From the NCBI GenBank assembly GCA_947487745.1, contig CANKXQ010000007.1, positions 1 to 16,681 on the forward strand: 16,681 nucleotides of DNA. Reading direction: 5' to 3'. Below, in pieces: positions 1-5,722 of the stretch. How positions within the stretch are numbered: the stretch's first letter is position 1; the number at the start of each line of letters is the position of its first letter. The stretch is from Spartobacteria bacterium. Lineage in GTDB: Bacteria > Verrucomicrobiota > Verrucomicrobiia > Chthoniobacterales > Terrimicrobiaceae. The notes beneath the pieces were generated by a model that worked only from the letters and a program-made list of their open reading frames with translations, searched no databases and was not told the origin of the DNA. Both the position numbers and the translations under genes were made by a program.

Positions 1-109
1 GTCTGCCTAATCCCCACCTCCCGTTCCTGCCGCCACATGGCGCGGGGATGAAGCCGCAGATTCGGCGGCGATGTGTGCAGAAGATGTTTCCCTCCCCGCT
101 CGCGCTAAA

Positions 110-135
110 ACCTCGCCTCCTCATTGTGGCGAGGT
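110..135. repeat. Perfect 8-bp inverted repeat (hairpin)
   Basis: ACCTCGCC and GGCGAGGT are perfect reverse complements separated by 10 nt. No T-run follows on either strand, so it is not a canonical terminator. It lies 56 bp from the first copy of the 82-bp direct repeat and may belong to the same repeat element. Confidence 0.5.
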
Positions 136-190
136 GTCGTTTCGAGATTAGAAATTCCCGCCCGTCGCTGCCTCGCCGTTCCTGCATCCT

Positions 191-272
191 CCTTGTCTCC
201 GAAAAATCACCGTCGCGCTGGTTCGTAAATCCGAGGGTCGTTGAGGTGCCTGCGGACGCCGACTGGGTGGCC
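191..272. repeat. 82-bp direct repeat, copy 1
   Basis: This 82-bp segment recurs in the same orientation at 879-960 with five substitutions and no gaps (77 of 82 identical). The two copies are 688 bp apart and enclose exactly the toxin-antitoxin cassette with its promoter. The shared core includes GTTCGTAAATCC and GAGGTGCCTGCGGACGCCGA. The conserved length and the absence of an ORF suggest a dispersed non-coding repeat, although only two copies can be seen here. Confidence 0.9.
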
Positions 273-293
273 GCCTGAGGTGCCGACTTTGAT

Positions 294-322
294 TTGACCG
301 AAGTGTTTTGAAAGATTAAATT
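294..322 (+). promoter_or_regulatory. Putative sigma70-type promoter of the TA module
   Basis: TTGACC (294-299, 5 of 6 to the -35 consensus) is followed by a 17-nt spacer and TAAATT (317-322, 4 of 6 to the -10 consensus). The expected start point, about 7 nt after the -10 box, falls at or next to the A of the antitoxin ATG at 329. No Shine-Dalgarno sequence precedes that ATG. Together this predicts a leaderless or nearly leaderless mRNA. Confidence 0.45.
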
Positions 323-328
323 TCTGTT

Positions 329-559
329 ATGTCTACTCAACAGCTTACTGTCGAAGCCATGGCGCTGCCGATTTCCGAACGAGTGTCTCTTGCCCAAGCC
401 CTCTGGCAGAGCATCGATGCGGGTTTGGAGGCATCAAAGGATCGTGAGGCTTTGGCGGAGGCTATTCGGCGTGACGAGGAGCTTTCATCCGGTGTAGTGC
501 AGGGTCGCACCCACGAAGAGGTGATGCAGGCTGCGCGGCGTGCTGTAGGATGCGCCTGA
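329..559 (+). CDS. Antitoxin of a RelE/ParE-type TA module (addiction module component family)
   Basis: A 76-aa protein whose N-terminal half (TVEAMALPISERVSLAQALWQSI) matches the small antitoxin family annotated as 'putative addiction module component', usually 65-80 aa. Such proteins bind and block a RelE/ParE-fold toxin and normally repress their own operon. The sequence is helical and acidic in the middle (residues 30-57), as expected for the toxin-wrapping part. It overlaps the downstream toxin ORF by 10 nt, so the two are translationally linked with the antitoxin first. There is no Shine-Dalgarno sequence; a promoter-like element puts the start point near the ATG. Family recognition is from pattern memory; the order, size and overlap support it strongly. 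Confidence 0.85.
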   Translation: MSTQQLTVEAMALPISERVSLAQALWQSIDAGLEASKDREALAEAIRRDEELSSGVVQGRTHEEVMQAARRAVGCA

Positions 560-846
560 TTTATCACCCAGATGCTGAAGTGGAACTGATCGAGTCCGCT
601 CGGTTCTACGAACAGCGGGCTCCCTCGCTTGGTGCACAGTTTCTTGATGCGGCGGAGCTCTCCGTGGGTGCTATCTTGGATGCTCCGGAGCGTTGGAGCA
701 TCATCGAGGCTGGGGTGCGGCGATATCTGATGCCGCGTTTCCCATTTGCGGTCTATTACAGCATCTGGCCGGATCACCTTCGCATTCTAGCTTTCAAGCA
801 TCACAGCCGCGATCCGGACTATTGGCGCTACCGGCTTTCGGAATAG
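550..846 (+). CDS. RelE/ParE-family toxin
   Basis: A 98-aa protein with the ParE/RelE layout: an N-terminal strand (MRLIYHPDAEVEL), a helical hairpin with the frequent 'FYEQRAPSLGAQFLDA' pattern, then a beta-sheet (VRRYLMPRFPFAVYYSIWPDHLRILAFKH) ending in HHSRDPDYWRYRL. The motif 'R-x-x-L/M-x-x-F-P-F-x-V/I-x-Y' and the C-terminal 'H-x-x-R-x-P-x-Y-W' are typical of ParE-like toxins encoded after this antitoxin family. Members either inhibit gyrase or cleave ribosome-bound mRNA; which applies here cannot be read from the sequence. The start ATG lies inside the last codons of the antitoxin. The frame is intact with no degeneration, so the module may be active. Confidence 0.88.
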   Translation: MRLIYHPDAEVELIESARFYEQRAPSLGAQFLDAAELSVGAILDAPERWSIIEAGVRRYLMPRFPFAVYYSIWPDHLRILAFKHHSRDPDYWRYRLSE

Positions 847-878
847 GTCACGGCGAAGGAGAGATTTTTTTCTTATGG

Positions 879-960
879 CCTTGTCTTTGAAAAATCACCG
901 TCGCGCTGGTTCGTAAATCCAAGGGTCGTTGAGGTGCCTGCGGACGCCGACCGGATGGCC
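879..960. repeat. 82-bp direct repeat, copy 2
   Basis: Second copy of the segment at 191-272, same orientation, five substitutions (two adjacent near the left end, one in the middle, two near the right end). It begins 32 bp after the toxin stop codon. Similarity stops after GGCC at 960, where the flanks diverge. Confidence 0.9.
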
Positions 961-1073
961 ATCTCCGCCGACACACTGCCGCGATAAAATGTCTGATCCG
1001 CTGATCCTCGCCGATTGTGTTTGAAAAGGTGATCTGCCGTGTGTCCGCGAAGCTGCTCCACCCGCGCTGCATC

Positions 1074-1286
1074 TCAGTCCGGCTCCGCCGCAATGGTCAC
1101 GAATGGCCCCGCGAACCGCTTCGCTTCGTCTCCGATAAAACCGCTCCGCCCACTAATCATTTTCTTCTGGGCCTCATTCCGCTCCTTGCAGGCGCGAGAT
1201 CGGCGAATGTGTTTTCGACCGTGGGCTACGCTCTCCGATAGCACAGCATAGTAGATAGCGGAGATTGATTTTTCGAGGAATGCCAC
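1074..1286 (-). other. Weak 70-codon ORF, doubtful gene
   Basis: A GTG-initiated frame of 70 codons. Its second half (RACKERNEAQKK... then GDEAKRFAGPF) has a more protein-like composition than the surrounding open frames, but its first codons run through the inverted repeat at 1233-1317. I recognise no family and see no ribosome site. It could be a remnant of a gene or a repeat that happens to be open. Confidence 0.15.
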
Positions 1287-1317
1287 CGCGCTATCTACTA
1301 CGCGGATGCTATCGGAG
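1233..1317. repeat. Long imperfect inverted repeat (28/29-nt arms)
   Basis: The left arm (1233-1260) begins CTCCGATAGCA and ends TAGTAGATAGCG. The right arm (1289-1317) is its reverse complement except for a 5 versus 6-nt mismatched patch in the middle. The arms are 28 nt apart. Outer stem 11 bp and inner stem 12 bp are perfect. The size and symmetry suit a REP/MITE-like palindromic element or a stable structured RNA; no T-run follows, so a terminator is unlikely. Confidence 0.75.
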
Positions 1318-1662
1318 CTTATCTACGACTCCGCTGCGCGGATCGCGGGGCCAGCAGCCACGCGGGGCTGCGGTTTCGGCGGCGATGATTGCTCCCTGTG
1401 CTGATGAAGTCTTGCGCGCCGCCGTCGTAATGCGAAAGCCGATCTTCATGCGTTGAGTGCGGGGGTGGGATGGTGGCTCGTGCCGGAGCAAACCTCCGCC
1501 ACATTGCCCCCACCCACCCGGCTGCTCGGCGCTGCGGATCGCTAAAGCTCCCGCATCGCCGCTCAGCCCCCCGCAAACCAGCAGGCAGGCAGAAGCGGCG
1601 TTGCGCACCGGTCGACATCGAAGAACCTCGCCACCGCAGCGCAGGAGAACCAGCGCGGCAGC

Positions 1663-1710
1663 GAGTGACAATTTTTTTGTCACTCACAGAAAATTCGTGA
1701 GAATTTTTTT
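1663..1710 (+). repeat. Two adjacent perfect hairpins with T-runs
   Basis: The first hairpin pairs GAGTGACAA (1663-1671) with TTGTCACTC (1677-1685) around a T5 loop. The second pairs AAAATTC (1690-1696) with GAATTTT (1701-1707) around a GTGA loop, a GNRA-type tetraloop, and continues into TTT. On the plus strand the second resembles an A/T-rich intrinsic terminator, but no upstream plus-strand gene needs one closer than the toxin at 846. The first may instead be a protein-binding palindrome. Confidence 0.5.
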
Positions 1711-1735
1711 GAGCAATCCGGAACAAGGAGCGTGT

Positions 1736-1816
1736 ATGCTCGGGGAGCCTTATGTTTCCTTGCTTAGCGGCAACCGTGAGTTTTTGGACAGAGCCAAGCG
1801 AGTGACAAACGAGTGA
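1736..1816 (+). CDS. Possible 26-aa peptide with a consensus ribosome site
   Basis: AAGGAG (1725-1730) sits 5 nt before ATG 1736, ideal Shine-Dalgarno geometry and the only strong one I find in the window. The peptide begins MLGEPYVSLLSGN and ends RAKRVTNE; the stop codon lies inside one of the GAGTGACAA motifs. I do not recognise it. It could be a leader peptide, the decayed start of a lost gene, or chance. Confidence 0.2.
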   Translation: MLGEPYVSLLSGNREFLDRAKRVTNE

Positions 1817-1819
1817 CAA
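1800..1819. repeat. Tandem GAGTGACAA motifs, 11-bp spacing
   Basis: GAGTGACAA occurs at 1800-1808 and 1811-1819, one helical turn apart. The same 9-mer is at 1663-1671 and, inverted, at 1677-1685. A 12-mer (AGCGAGTGACAA) is shared between 1660-1671 and 1797-1808. This is iteron- or operator-like spacing, with no adjacent gene obviously controlled. Confidence 0.6.
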
Positions 1820-1910
1820 GCAGGCCGGTTAGTAGAGGCATTTTCCAGCAACTTATGGCAACGAGCCATTTTTTGTTTTTGATGAATTTTGGAGGGATTC
1901 TCCTCTCGCA

Positions 1911-1929
1911 ACCCTCTGCTGTAGAGGGT
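1911..1929 (-). terminator. Hairpin directly after tRNA-Tyr
   Basis: On the minus strand the last base of the tRNA CCA begins a perfect 7-bp stem (ACCCTCT paired with AGAGGGT, 5-nt loop). Only two T residues follow, so it is not a canonical intrinsic terminator. It could act in termination or 3' trimming of the tRNA transcript. Confidence 0.3.
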
Positions 1930-2014
1930 GGTGGGCAGAACTGGATTCGAACCAGTGAAGGCGTAAGCCAGCGGATTTACAGTCCGCCCCGTTTGGCCAC
2001 TTCGGTATCTACCC
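1929..2014 (-). tRNA. tRNA-Tyr (anticodon GTA)
   Basis: Acceptor GGGTAGA (2014-2008) pairs with TCTGCCC (1939-1933), with one G-U. The anticodon stem GCGGA/TCCGC encloses loop CTGTAAA with anticodon GTA. A long class II variable arm follows, and the T-arm is ACTGG-TTCGAAT-CCAGT. Discriminator A and a genomically encoded CCA are present. The 5' end is 19 nt after the cyclophilin stop codon on the same strand, so co-transcription with the foldase operon is likely, or a promoter lies within the cyclophilin gene. Confidence 0.97.
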
Positions 2015-2033
2015 TTTTTTTCCTGCGGTTGGC

Positions 2034-2639
2034 TTACCTTATGGGCGAAGCCTGATCGCGAGGGGCGAGCACAATGGATTTAATTGTGATTTTGGGCAAG
2101 GGAAAATCGTTGCTGTTTGTGGGGGCCTTGCTGATTTCTTCGAGAGTGTCGAGGCCTTCGAGGACGGTTCCGAAGACGGTGTATTGGCCGTTGAGCTTGG
2201 GCAGGGGCTGGAGGCAGACATAGAATTGGCTGCCGTTGGAATTTTTTGCGGGGTTGATTTTGTCGGGGAGGCGGGCCATGGCGATGGCGCCTTTGTCGTG
2301 TTTGAGGCGGATTTCGGCGGGGAGTGTGTAGCCGGGTCCGCCGGTGCCGGTGGTGTCGGTTTGCCCTCGGCGGCTGGCGGGGTCGCCTGTTTGGATGAAC
2401 GAGCCGGGGAAGACGCGGAAGAAGCGTTGGCCGTTGTAGAATTTTTTTGTGATGAGTTTTTTGAAATTCTCCACGGTGTAAGGCGCAGAGTCGTCGTAGA
2501 GGCCGATGGTTACTTGGCGCGGCTGCTTTTCCTTGGGGAATTGGATTTGGACGACGGCAACATCCGGGCCGAGCGTGGCGGCGCGGGCGGTGGTGGCGCA
2601 GAGGAGCGCGACGAGCGTGAGGGCGATGAAGGATTTCAT
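2034..2639 (-). CDS. Exported cyclophilin-type peptidyl-prolyl isomerase
   Basis: A 201-aa protein that interconverts cis and trans prolyl bonds, probably in the periplasm. Residues 1-20 form a signal peptide (MKSFIALTLVALLCATTARA, Ala-x-Ala cleavage site). The cyclophilin domain covers about 25-192: F-F-R75-V-F-P-G-S-F-I-Q83-T-G-D corresponds to the catalytic Arg loop, and G-S-Q138-F-Y plus L-N-G-Q-Y153-T-V-F-G to the pocket. The position of human CypA Phe60 appears to be Ser80 with Phe at 81, and His126 is Tyr153, a frequent bacterial variant. The start ATG overlaps the ygfZ-like stop as ATGA, so the two are translationally coupled. It is the last protein gene of the operon, before tRNA-Tyr. 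Confidence 0.93.
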   Translation of the reverse strand: MKSFIALTLVALLCATTARAATLGPDVAVVQIQFPKEKQPRQVTIGLYDDSAPYTVENFKKLITKKFYNGQRFFRVFPGSFIQTGDPASRRGQTDTTGTGGPGYTLPAEIRLKHDKGAIAMARLPDKINPAKNSNGSQFYVCLQPLPKLNGQYTVFGTVLEGLDTLEEISKAPTNSNDFPLPKITIKSIVLAPRDQASPIR

Positions 2640-3487
2640 AGGATCGGGAATGCGCGGCGTTCGACTTCGCCGAGCGGGCGGCCTTGCTCATCGCTGACGC
2701 CAAAGCGCTCGAGGTCTTCGAACTGGCGGTTGAGATAACCGAGGGCTGCAGTTTGTGCGATGTCAAAATGCGGGGCGGCGCTGGTGAGGTGTCCAGCGAT
2801 GATGTCGGGCTGGCCAATAGGATGAAGGCGGGCAGGCAGGGCGAGGTTTGCGAATAGAGTGCCGAGGAAGCCGTAGAGGAGCTTGTTCACTCGGCCAACG
2901 CTCTTGAGGCGGGAAACGGTTTCCTGGCCGACATAGCAGCCTTTGTCGAAATCGACGGCAGTGTCTTCAAGGCGGGCTTCCTGCGGCAGGGTGTCTTCGG
3001 TGATTTCGAGGCCCCATGCGGGTTGGCCGTGGATGATGCGTAGGAGGGCGAGCTGCGCGGGTGAGACGACGTCGAGGTCGGAGGGTTTTTCGGTGGTGTC
3101 GAAACCGGGCAGGCCTGTGCGGTTGATGCGGAGGGCTCCAGCGGGCGGCTCGATTCCGAAGATGTGGTGGAGCGGAGATTGGGCGGGCACCGGCTCGAGG
3201 CGGGCGTCATCCGCTATGAGATAGCGCTCGAGGCGGGCGTGGACGGCTTCGGCGAGGGATTCGTCGCATTCGATGAAAAGATGGTCGCCGTCGCGCCAGA
3301 CTTGGACGAGGGCGCAGAGTTTTCCTTTGGCTGTGAGCAGGCAGGCGGGGCGTGCGATGAGATGCTTGAGGCGCGTGATGTCGATGCTCACTTGCCCATT
3401 CAGGTAGCGCGTGGCGTCGGGGCCGCTGAGTTGGAAGCGGGCGCGGCCATAGACTTCGAAAAAACCTGACTCGGGCAAGGGGGTCAT
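2636..3487 (-). CDS. ygfZ: YgfZ/GcvT-family folate-binding Fe-S cluster repair protein
   Basis: A 283-aa protein of the YgfZ (IBA57/CAF17-related) family, which uses tetrahydrofolate and helps maintain Fe-S enzymes such as MiaB-type radical SAM proteins. The family signature K-G-C-Y-x-G-Q-E is intact at residues 182-189 (Cys184). The N-terminal GcvT-like part (about 8-100, RYLNGQVSIDI) and the C-terminal 'LGYLNRQFED' region also fit. I chose ATG 3487 rather than more upstream frame because this ATG overlaps the previous gene's stop as ATGA and because homologous sequence begins at once; the 55 codons before it are Arg/Pro-rich shadow of the neighbouring gene. Its stop overlaps the cyclophilin ATG in the same way. 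Confidence 0.9.
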   Translation of the reverse strand: MTPLPESGFFEVYGRARFQLSGPDATRYLNGQVSIDITRLKHLIARPACLLTAKGKLCALVQVWRDGDHLFIECDESLAEAVHARLERYLIADDARLEPVPAQSPLHHIFGIEPPAGALRINRTGLPGFDTTEKPSDLDVVSPAQLALLRIIHGQPAWGLEITEDTLPQEARLEDTAVDFDKGCYVGQETVSRLKSVGRVNKLLYGFLGTLFANLALPARLHPIGQPDIIAGHLTSAAPHFDIAQTAALGYLNRQFEDLERFGVSDEQGRPLGEVERRAFPIL

Positions 3488-4455
3488 TTTTTCCGGCGGA
3501 GGAGTCCCCAGAGGTTTTTGAGTCCGGCGGGTTTGTGGGTGGCTTCTTCTGCTTGAGCGGAGGTGCTTGGCGCGGGCGTTTCGGGGAGCGTGTGGCCTTG
3601 ACCGGGAAAATCGTAGAAGCGGGAAATGACGGAGAAATCCTCGTCGCCCCATCCACGTTGGAGGCCCGCCATGGCGATGCCTGCGAAGGAGCCGGCTGCG
3701 GGGAGTTCGATGTTTTTTTCCTCGGCCATTGCAAGGCCGATCTGGACATCCTTGAACATGTTTTTGAGAGAGAAGCGCGGGTCGAAGTCGGCTCCCAGCA
3801 TACAGGGGAGCTTGAGGTCGATCACGCCCGATCGGGCGGCGTTGTTTTCCAGAGCGAGGGGGAGTTTGTGGAGTCCCACGCCATATCGGTCAAGGAGGGC
3901 GAGGGCCTCGGTGAGGGATGCGACGGCGTTTGCGGAGATGAGGTTCGTGGCGACTTTAACGACCGAGGCTTGGCCGATTTCTCCGATTTCCAGAATCTGC
4001 TTCGAAGAGGCTTCGAGCTGCGGACGCACGCGCTCGAGGGCCTGCGGGTCGCCGCCGATGTAGTAGACGAGCTGACCTGCGGCCGCGGCATCCCTGCTGC
4101 CGGTGAAGGGGGCATCGAGAAAGGTGGCGTGTTTTTCCGCAACGATCTCTGCGGCGGTGAGCGTGTCGGCAGGGGAGACCGTGGCGTGGTTCAGAATGAC
4201 ATGCTCGGCGGTAAGAGCCGGAAGCATGGCGCGGAGCACGGAGTGCAGGGCTTCGCCGTTCGAGACAAAAATCTGGATATGCCGCGCCGCCTCGGCGATC
4301 TCAGCGGGGGAGCTCAGGAAGTTCGGCTCCGGCCGCACGGTGCGGTTCCAGAGCCAGACTTGATGCCCTGCGCGCCGCAGGCAGGCTGCGACCCGGCTTC
4401 CAATGATGCCGAGGCCGATGACGCCTGCTGCGGGTTTTCCCGGTATCTGCTCCAT
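3484..4455 (-). CDS. NAD(P)-dependent beta-hydroxyacid dehydrogenase family oxidoreductase
   Basis: A 323-aa protein of the 3-hydroxyisobutyrate dehydrogenase / tartronate semialdehyde reductase / glyoxylate reductase family. The N-terminal Rossmann motif is GLGIIGS (residues 14-20), with Arg38 in WNRT suggesting NADPH preference. The substrate loop is DAPFTGSRDAAAAG (114-127) and the catalytic lysine is probably Lys167 in VVKVATN, with Asn171 four residues on. The helical C-terminal domain runs to about 287. Residues 288-323 form a Pro/Ala/Glu tail ending in basic residues, which is not part of the core fold. The substrate cannot be assigned; the succinic semialdehyde/glyoxylate reductase branch is plausible. 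The gene begins 7 nt after the PpiC-type gene and overlaps the ygfZ start (ATGA). Confidence 0.88.
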   Translation of the reverse strand: MEQIPGKPAAGVIGLGIIGSRVAACLRRAGHQVWLWNRTVRPEPNFLSSPAEIAEAARHIQIFVSNGEALHSVLRAMLPALTAEHVILNHATVSPADTLTAAEIVAEKHATFLDAPFTGSRDAAAAGQLVYYIGGDPQALERVRPQLEASSKQILEIGEIGQASVVKVATNLISANAVASLTEALALLDRYGVGLHKLPLALENNAARSGVIDLKLPCMLGADFDPRFSLKNMFKDVQIGLAMAEEKNIELPAAGSFAGIAMAGLQRGWGDEDFSVISRFYDFPGQGHTLPETPAPSTSAQAEEATHKPAGLKNLWGLLRRKK

Positions 4456-4462
4456 GCGGGCT

Positions 4463-5593
4463 TTAGCTGGCCGCAGGCAGGAAGGTCTCGATCTTGGCGG
4501 ATTCCTTAAGCTTGTTCAGCACGGTCTGCACGGCTTCACGCTGGTTGTTGGATTTCAGGTAGGAGACGACCTGTTCCTTGACTTGATCGAATGGCACGGT
4601 GCCGGCGGCTTTTTTGTCGGTGACCTTGATGACATGCCAGCCAAACTGGGTTTTCACGGGCTTGCTGATATCGCCGACTTTCTGGGCGAATGCAGCCTCT
4701 GCGAATTCGGGAACCATGCGGTCTTTCGGGAAAAAGCCGAGATCTCCACCGGATTCGGAGGCGCCTGGTTCTTCGGAAAGTTCCTTCGCGAGCTTGGTGA
4801 AGTCTTCGCCTGCGGCAGCGCGCTCGGCGGCCTTCGTGGCGGCTTCTTCCTTCTGCTTCACGACATCCGCCGGGGCGTCCGGATCAACCATGAAAAGGAT
4901 GTGGCTGGCTTTGACGGTTTCGGGTTGCTCGAATTCCTTGATGTTGGATTCGTAAAAGGTCTTGGCCTGGTCGTCGGTGATCTCGGGGGTTTTGACTTGG
5001 GATTTCATCCAACGGTTTTGCTGGAGGCCGGTGCGGATGTTTTCCTTGAGCTTATCGGGTGTCATGCCGGCTTGGGCGATCTGTTCCTGGAAGGCCTTGT
5101 CATCGGGGAACTGGCCTTTGATTTTGGCGAGTTCGGCATCGACATCGGCATCGCTGACTTTCTCAGTGGAAGCCGCCTCGGCCACCAACTTGTCCATGAT
5201 CAAATCCTGAAGGAGCTGGGTGTAGCCGCCGAGTTGTTGCTGAGAGTTGAGATCTCCAATTTTGGCGCCGGAGGCTTGGAGTGCGGCGTTGAAGAGGTCC
5301 TGGAGTTGTTGTTTGGTGATGTTTTGTCCATTCACTGTGGCAACGACTTCGGGAAGTTCGATGGGTTTGTTATCTGCGGGAGCGGGTGCTGCGGTGTCGG
5401 TGGAGACCGATGCGTCAACCCCGGCTTCCTTGAGTTTTTCGACAACTGCCTGCGCGGCGGGGTCGGCGGCCGGTGTGGCTTCAGCCTGTGGTTTCGACTC
5501 GGCGGGCGCTGGAGGTTTGCAAGCGGGGAGGGCCAATAGGCCGACTGCCAAAAAGGGGATGATCGTGGCTTTGGTGGATTTTGAGATTGTCAT
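4463..5593 (-). CDS. Lipoprotein PpiC/SurA-type peptidyl-prolyl isomerase
   Basis: A 376-aa exported foldase. Residues 1-25 form a lipoprotein signal peptide with lipobox LPAC (Cys25), so the protein is probably lipid-anchored and faces the periplasm. A Pro/Ala-rich linker (26-80) is followed by a SurA-N/trigger-like helical chaperone part (about 81-200) and one parvulin rotamase domain (about 227-324), with ASHILF at 229-234, GGDLGFF at 282-288 and FGWHVIKV at 317-324. The C-terminal helix (335-366) completes the chaperone module. It heads a minus-strand operon and faces the divergent OB-fold gene. The TATTTT just before the ATG may be a -10 box, implying a very short leader; no Shine-Dalgarno sequence is seen. 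The layout resembles PrsA/SurA-like foldases that assist outer-membrane or secreted proteins. Confidence 0.92.
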   Translation of the reverse strand: MTISKSTKATIIPFLAVGLLALPACKPPAPAESKPQAEATPAADPAAQAVVEKLKEAGVDASVSTDTAAPAPADNKPIELPEVVATVNGQNITKQQLQDLFNAALQASGAKIGDLNSQQQLGGYTQLLQDLIMDKLVAEAASTEKVSDADVDAELAKIKGQFPDDKAFQEQIAQAGMTPDKLKENIRTGLQQNRWMKSQVKTPEITDDQAKTFYESNIKEFEQPETVKASHILFMVDPDAPADVVKQKEEAATKAAERAAAGEDFTKLAKELSEEPGASESGGDLGFFPKDRMVPEFAEAAFAQKVGDISKPVKTQFGWHVIKVTDKKAAGTVPFDQVKEQVVSYLKSNNQREAVQTVLNKLKESAKIETFLPAAS

Positions 5594-5722
5594 TTGTAAA
5601 ATAAGGAATCTTTTTCATCGCACGGACGGAAGGGGATTGCCAGTGGAAATTGGCGAAGTCCACAGGGTCTGAGGTTTTAGCGTTGAGCAATGCCGCCGCA
5701 TACTCCATGTTTTGTTACTCAA

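Larger units (their letters stand above)
1..328. other. Gene-free left edge, repeat-bearing
   Basis: No convincing gene is seen. The stretch holds a perfect 8-bp inverted repeat (ACCTCGCC at 110-117, GGCGAGGT at 128-135, 10-nt loop), the first copy of an 82-bp direct repeat (191-272), a 9-bp direct repeat TGAGGTGCC at 242-250 and 276-284, and a promoter-like sequence in front of the antitoxin gene. One minus-strand frame stays open from the antitoxin start to the left edge, but its Arg/Gly-rich composition looks like translated GC-rich repeat DNA, so I do not call it a gene. Confidence 0.6.
847..1928. other. 1.1-kb gene-poor, repeat-rich interval
   Basis: No ORF here has a convincing protein signature; the open frames are Arg/Ala/Pro-rich and overlap on several frames of both strands. 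The interval holds copy 2 of the 82-bp repeat, an 85-nt imperfect inverted repeat (1233-1317), a segment resembling the left edge (CGCGGGG at 41-47 and 1361-1367, each soon followed by TTCGGCGGCGATG at 61-73 and 1375-1387), four copies of a 9-bp motif between 1663 and 1819, and a 26-codon ORF with a strong ribosome site at 1736. It ends at the 3' side of tRNA-Tyr. The picture fits a decayed accessory insertion or an accumulation of dispersed repeats. Confidence 0.6.

Noticed and set aside
1309..1819. Overlapping ORFs on both strands in the gene-poor interval
   Set aside because: They are Arg/Ala/Pro-rich, mutually overlapping, without ribosome sites or domain patterns.
1..1929. Integrated element using the tRNA-Tyr 3' end as attachment site
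   Set aside because: I found no second copy of the tRNA 3' end and no integrase gene; the idea remains only a hypothesis tied to the motif cluster.
1813..2055. 80-codon plus-strand ORF containing GQNWIRTSEG
   Set aside because: It is read through the antisense of tRNA-Tyr and has no coding signature.
3488..3652. N-terminal extension of the ygfZ-like protein
   Set aside because: The 55 extra residues are Arg/Pro-rich shadow of the upstream gene; the ATGA-overlapping ATG at 3487 fits the family.
3535..4509. 324-codon plus-strand ORF opposite the dehydrogenase
   Set aside because: Shadow of a gene with intact Rossmann and catalytic motifs on the minus strand.
4403..5539. 378-codon plus-strand ORF opposite the PpiC-type gene
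   Set aside because: It has Gly/Phe/Leu-rich composition with no domain, while the opposite strand encodes a recognisable foldase.
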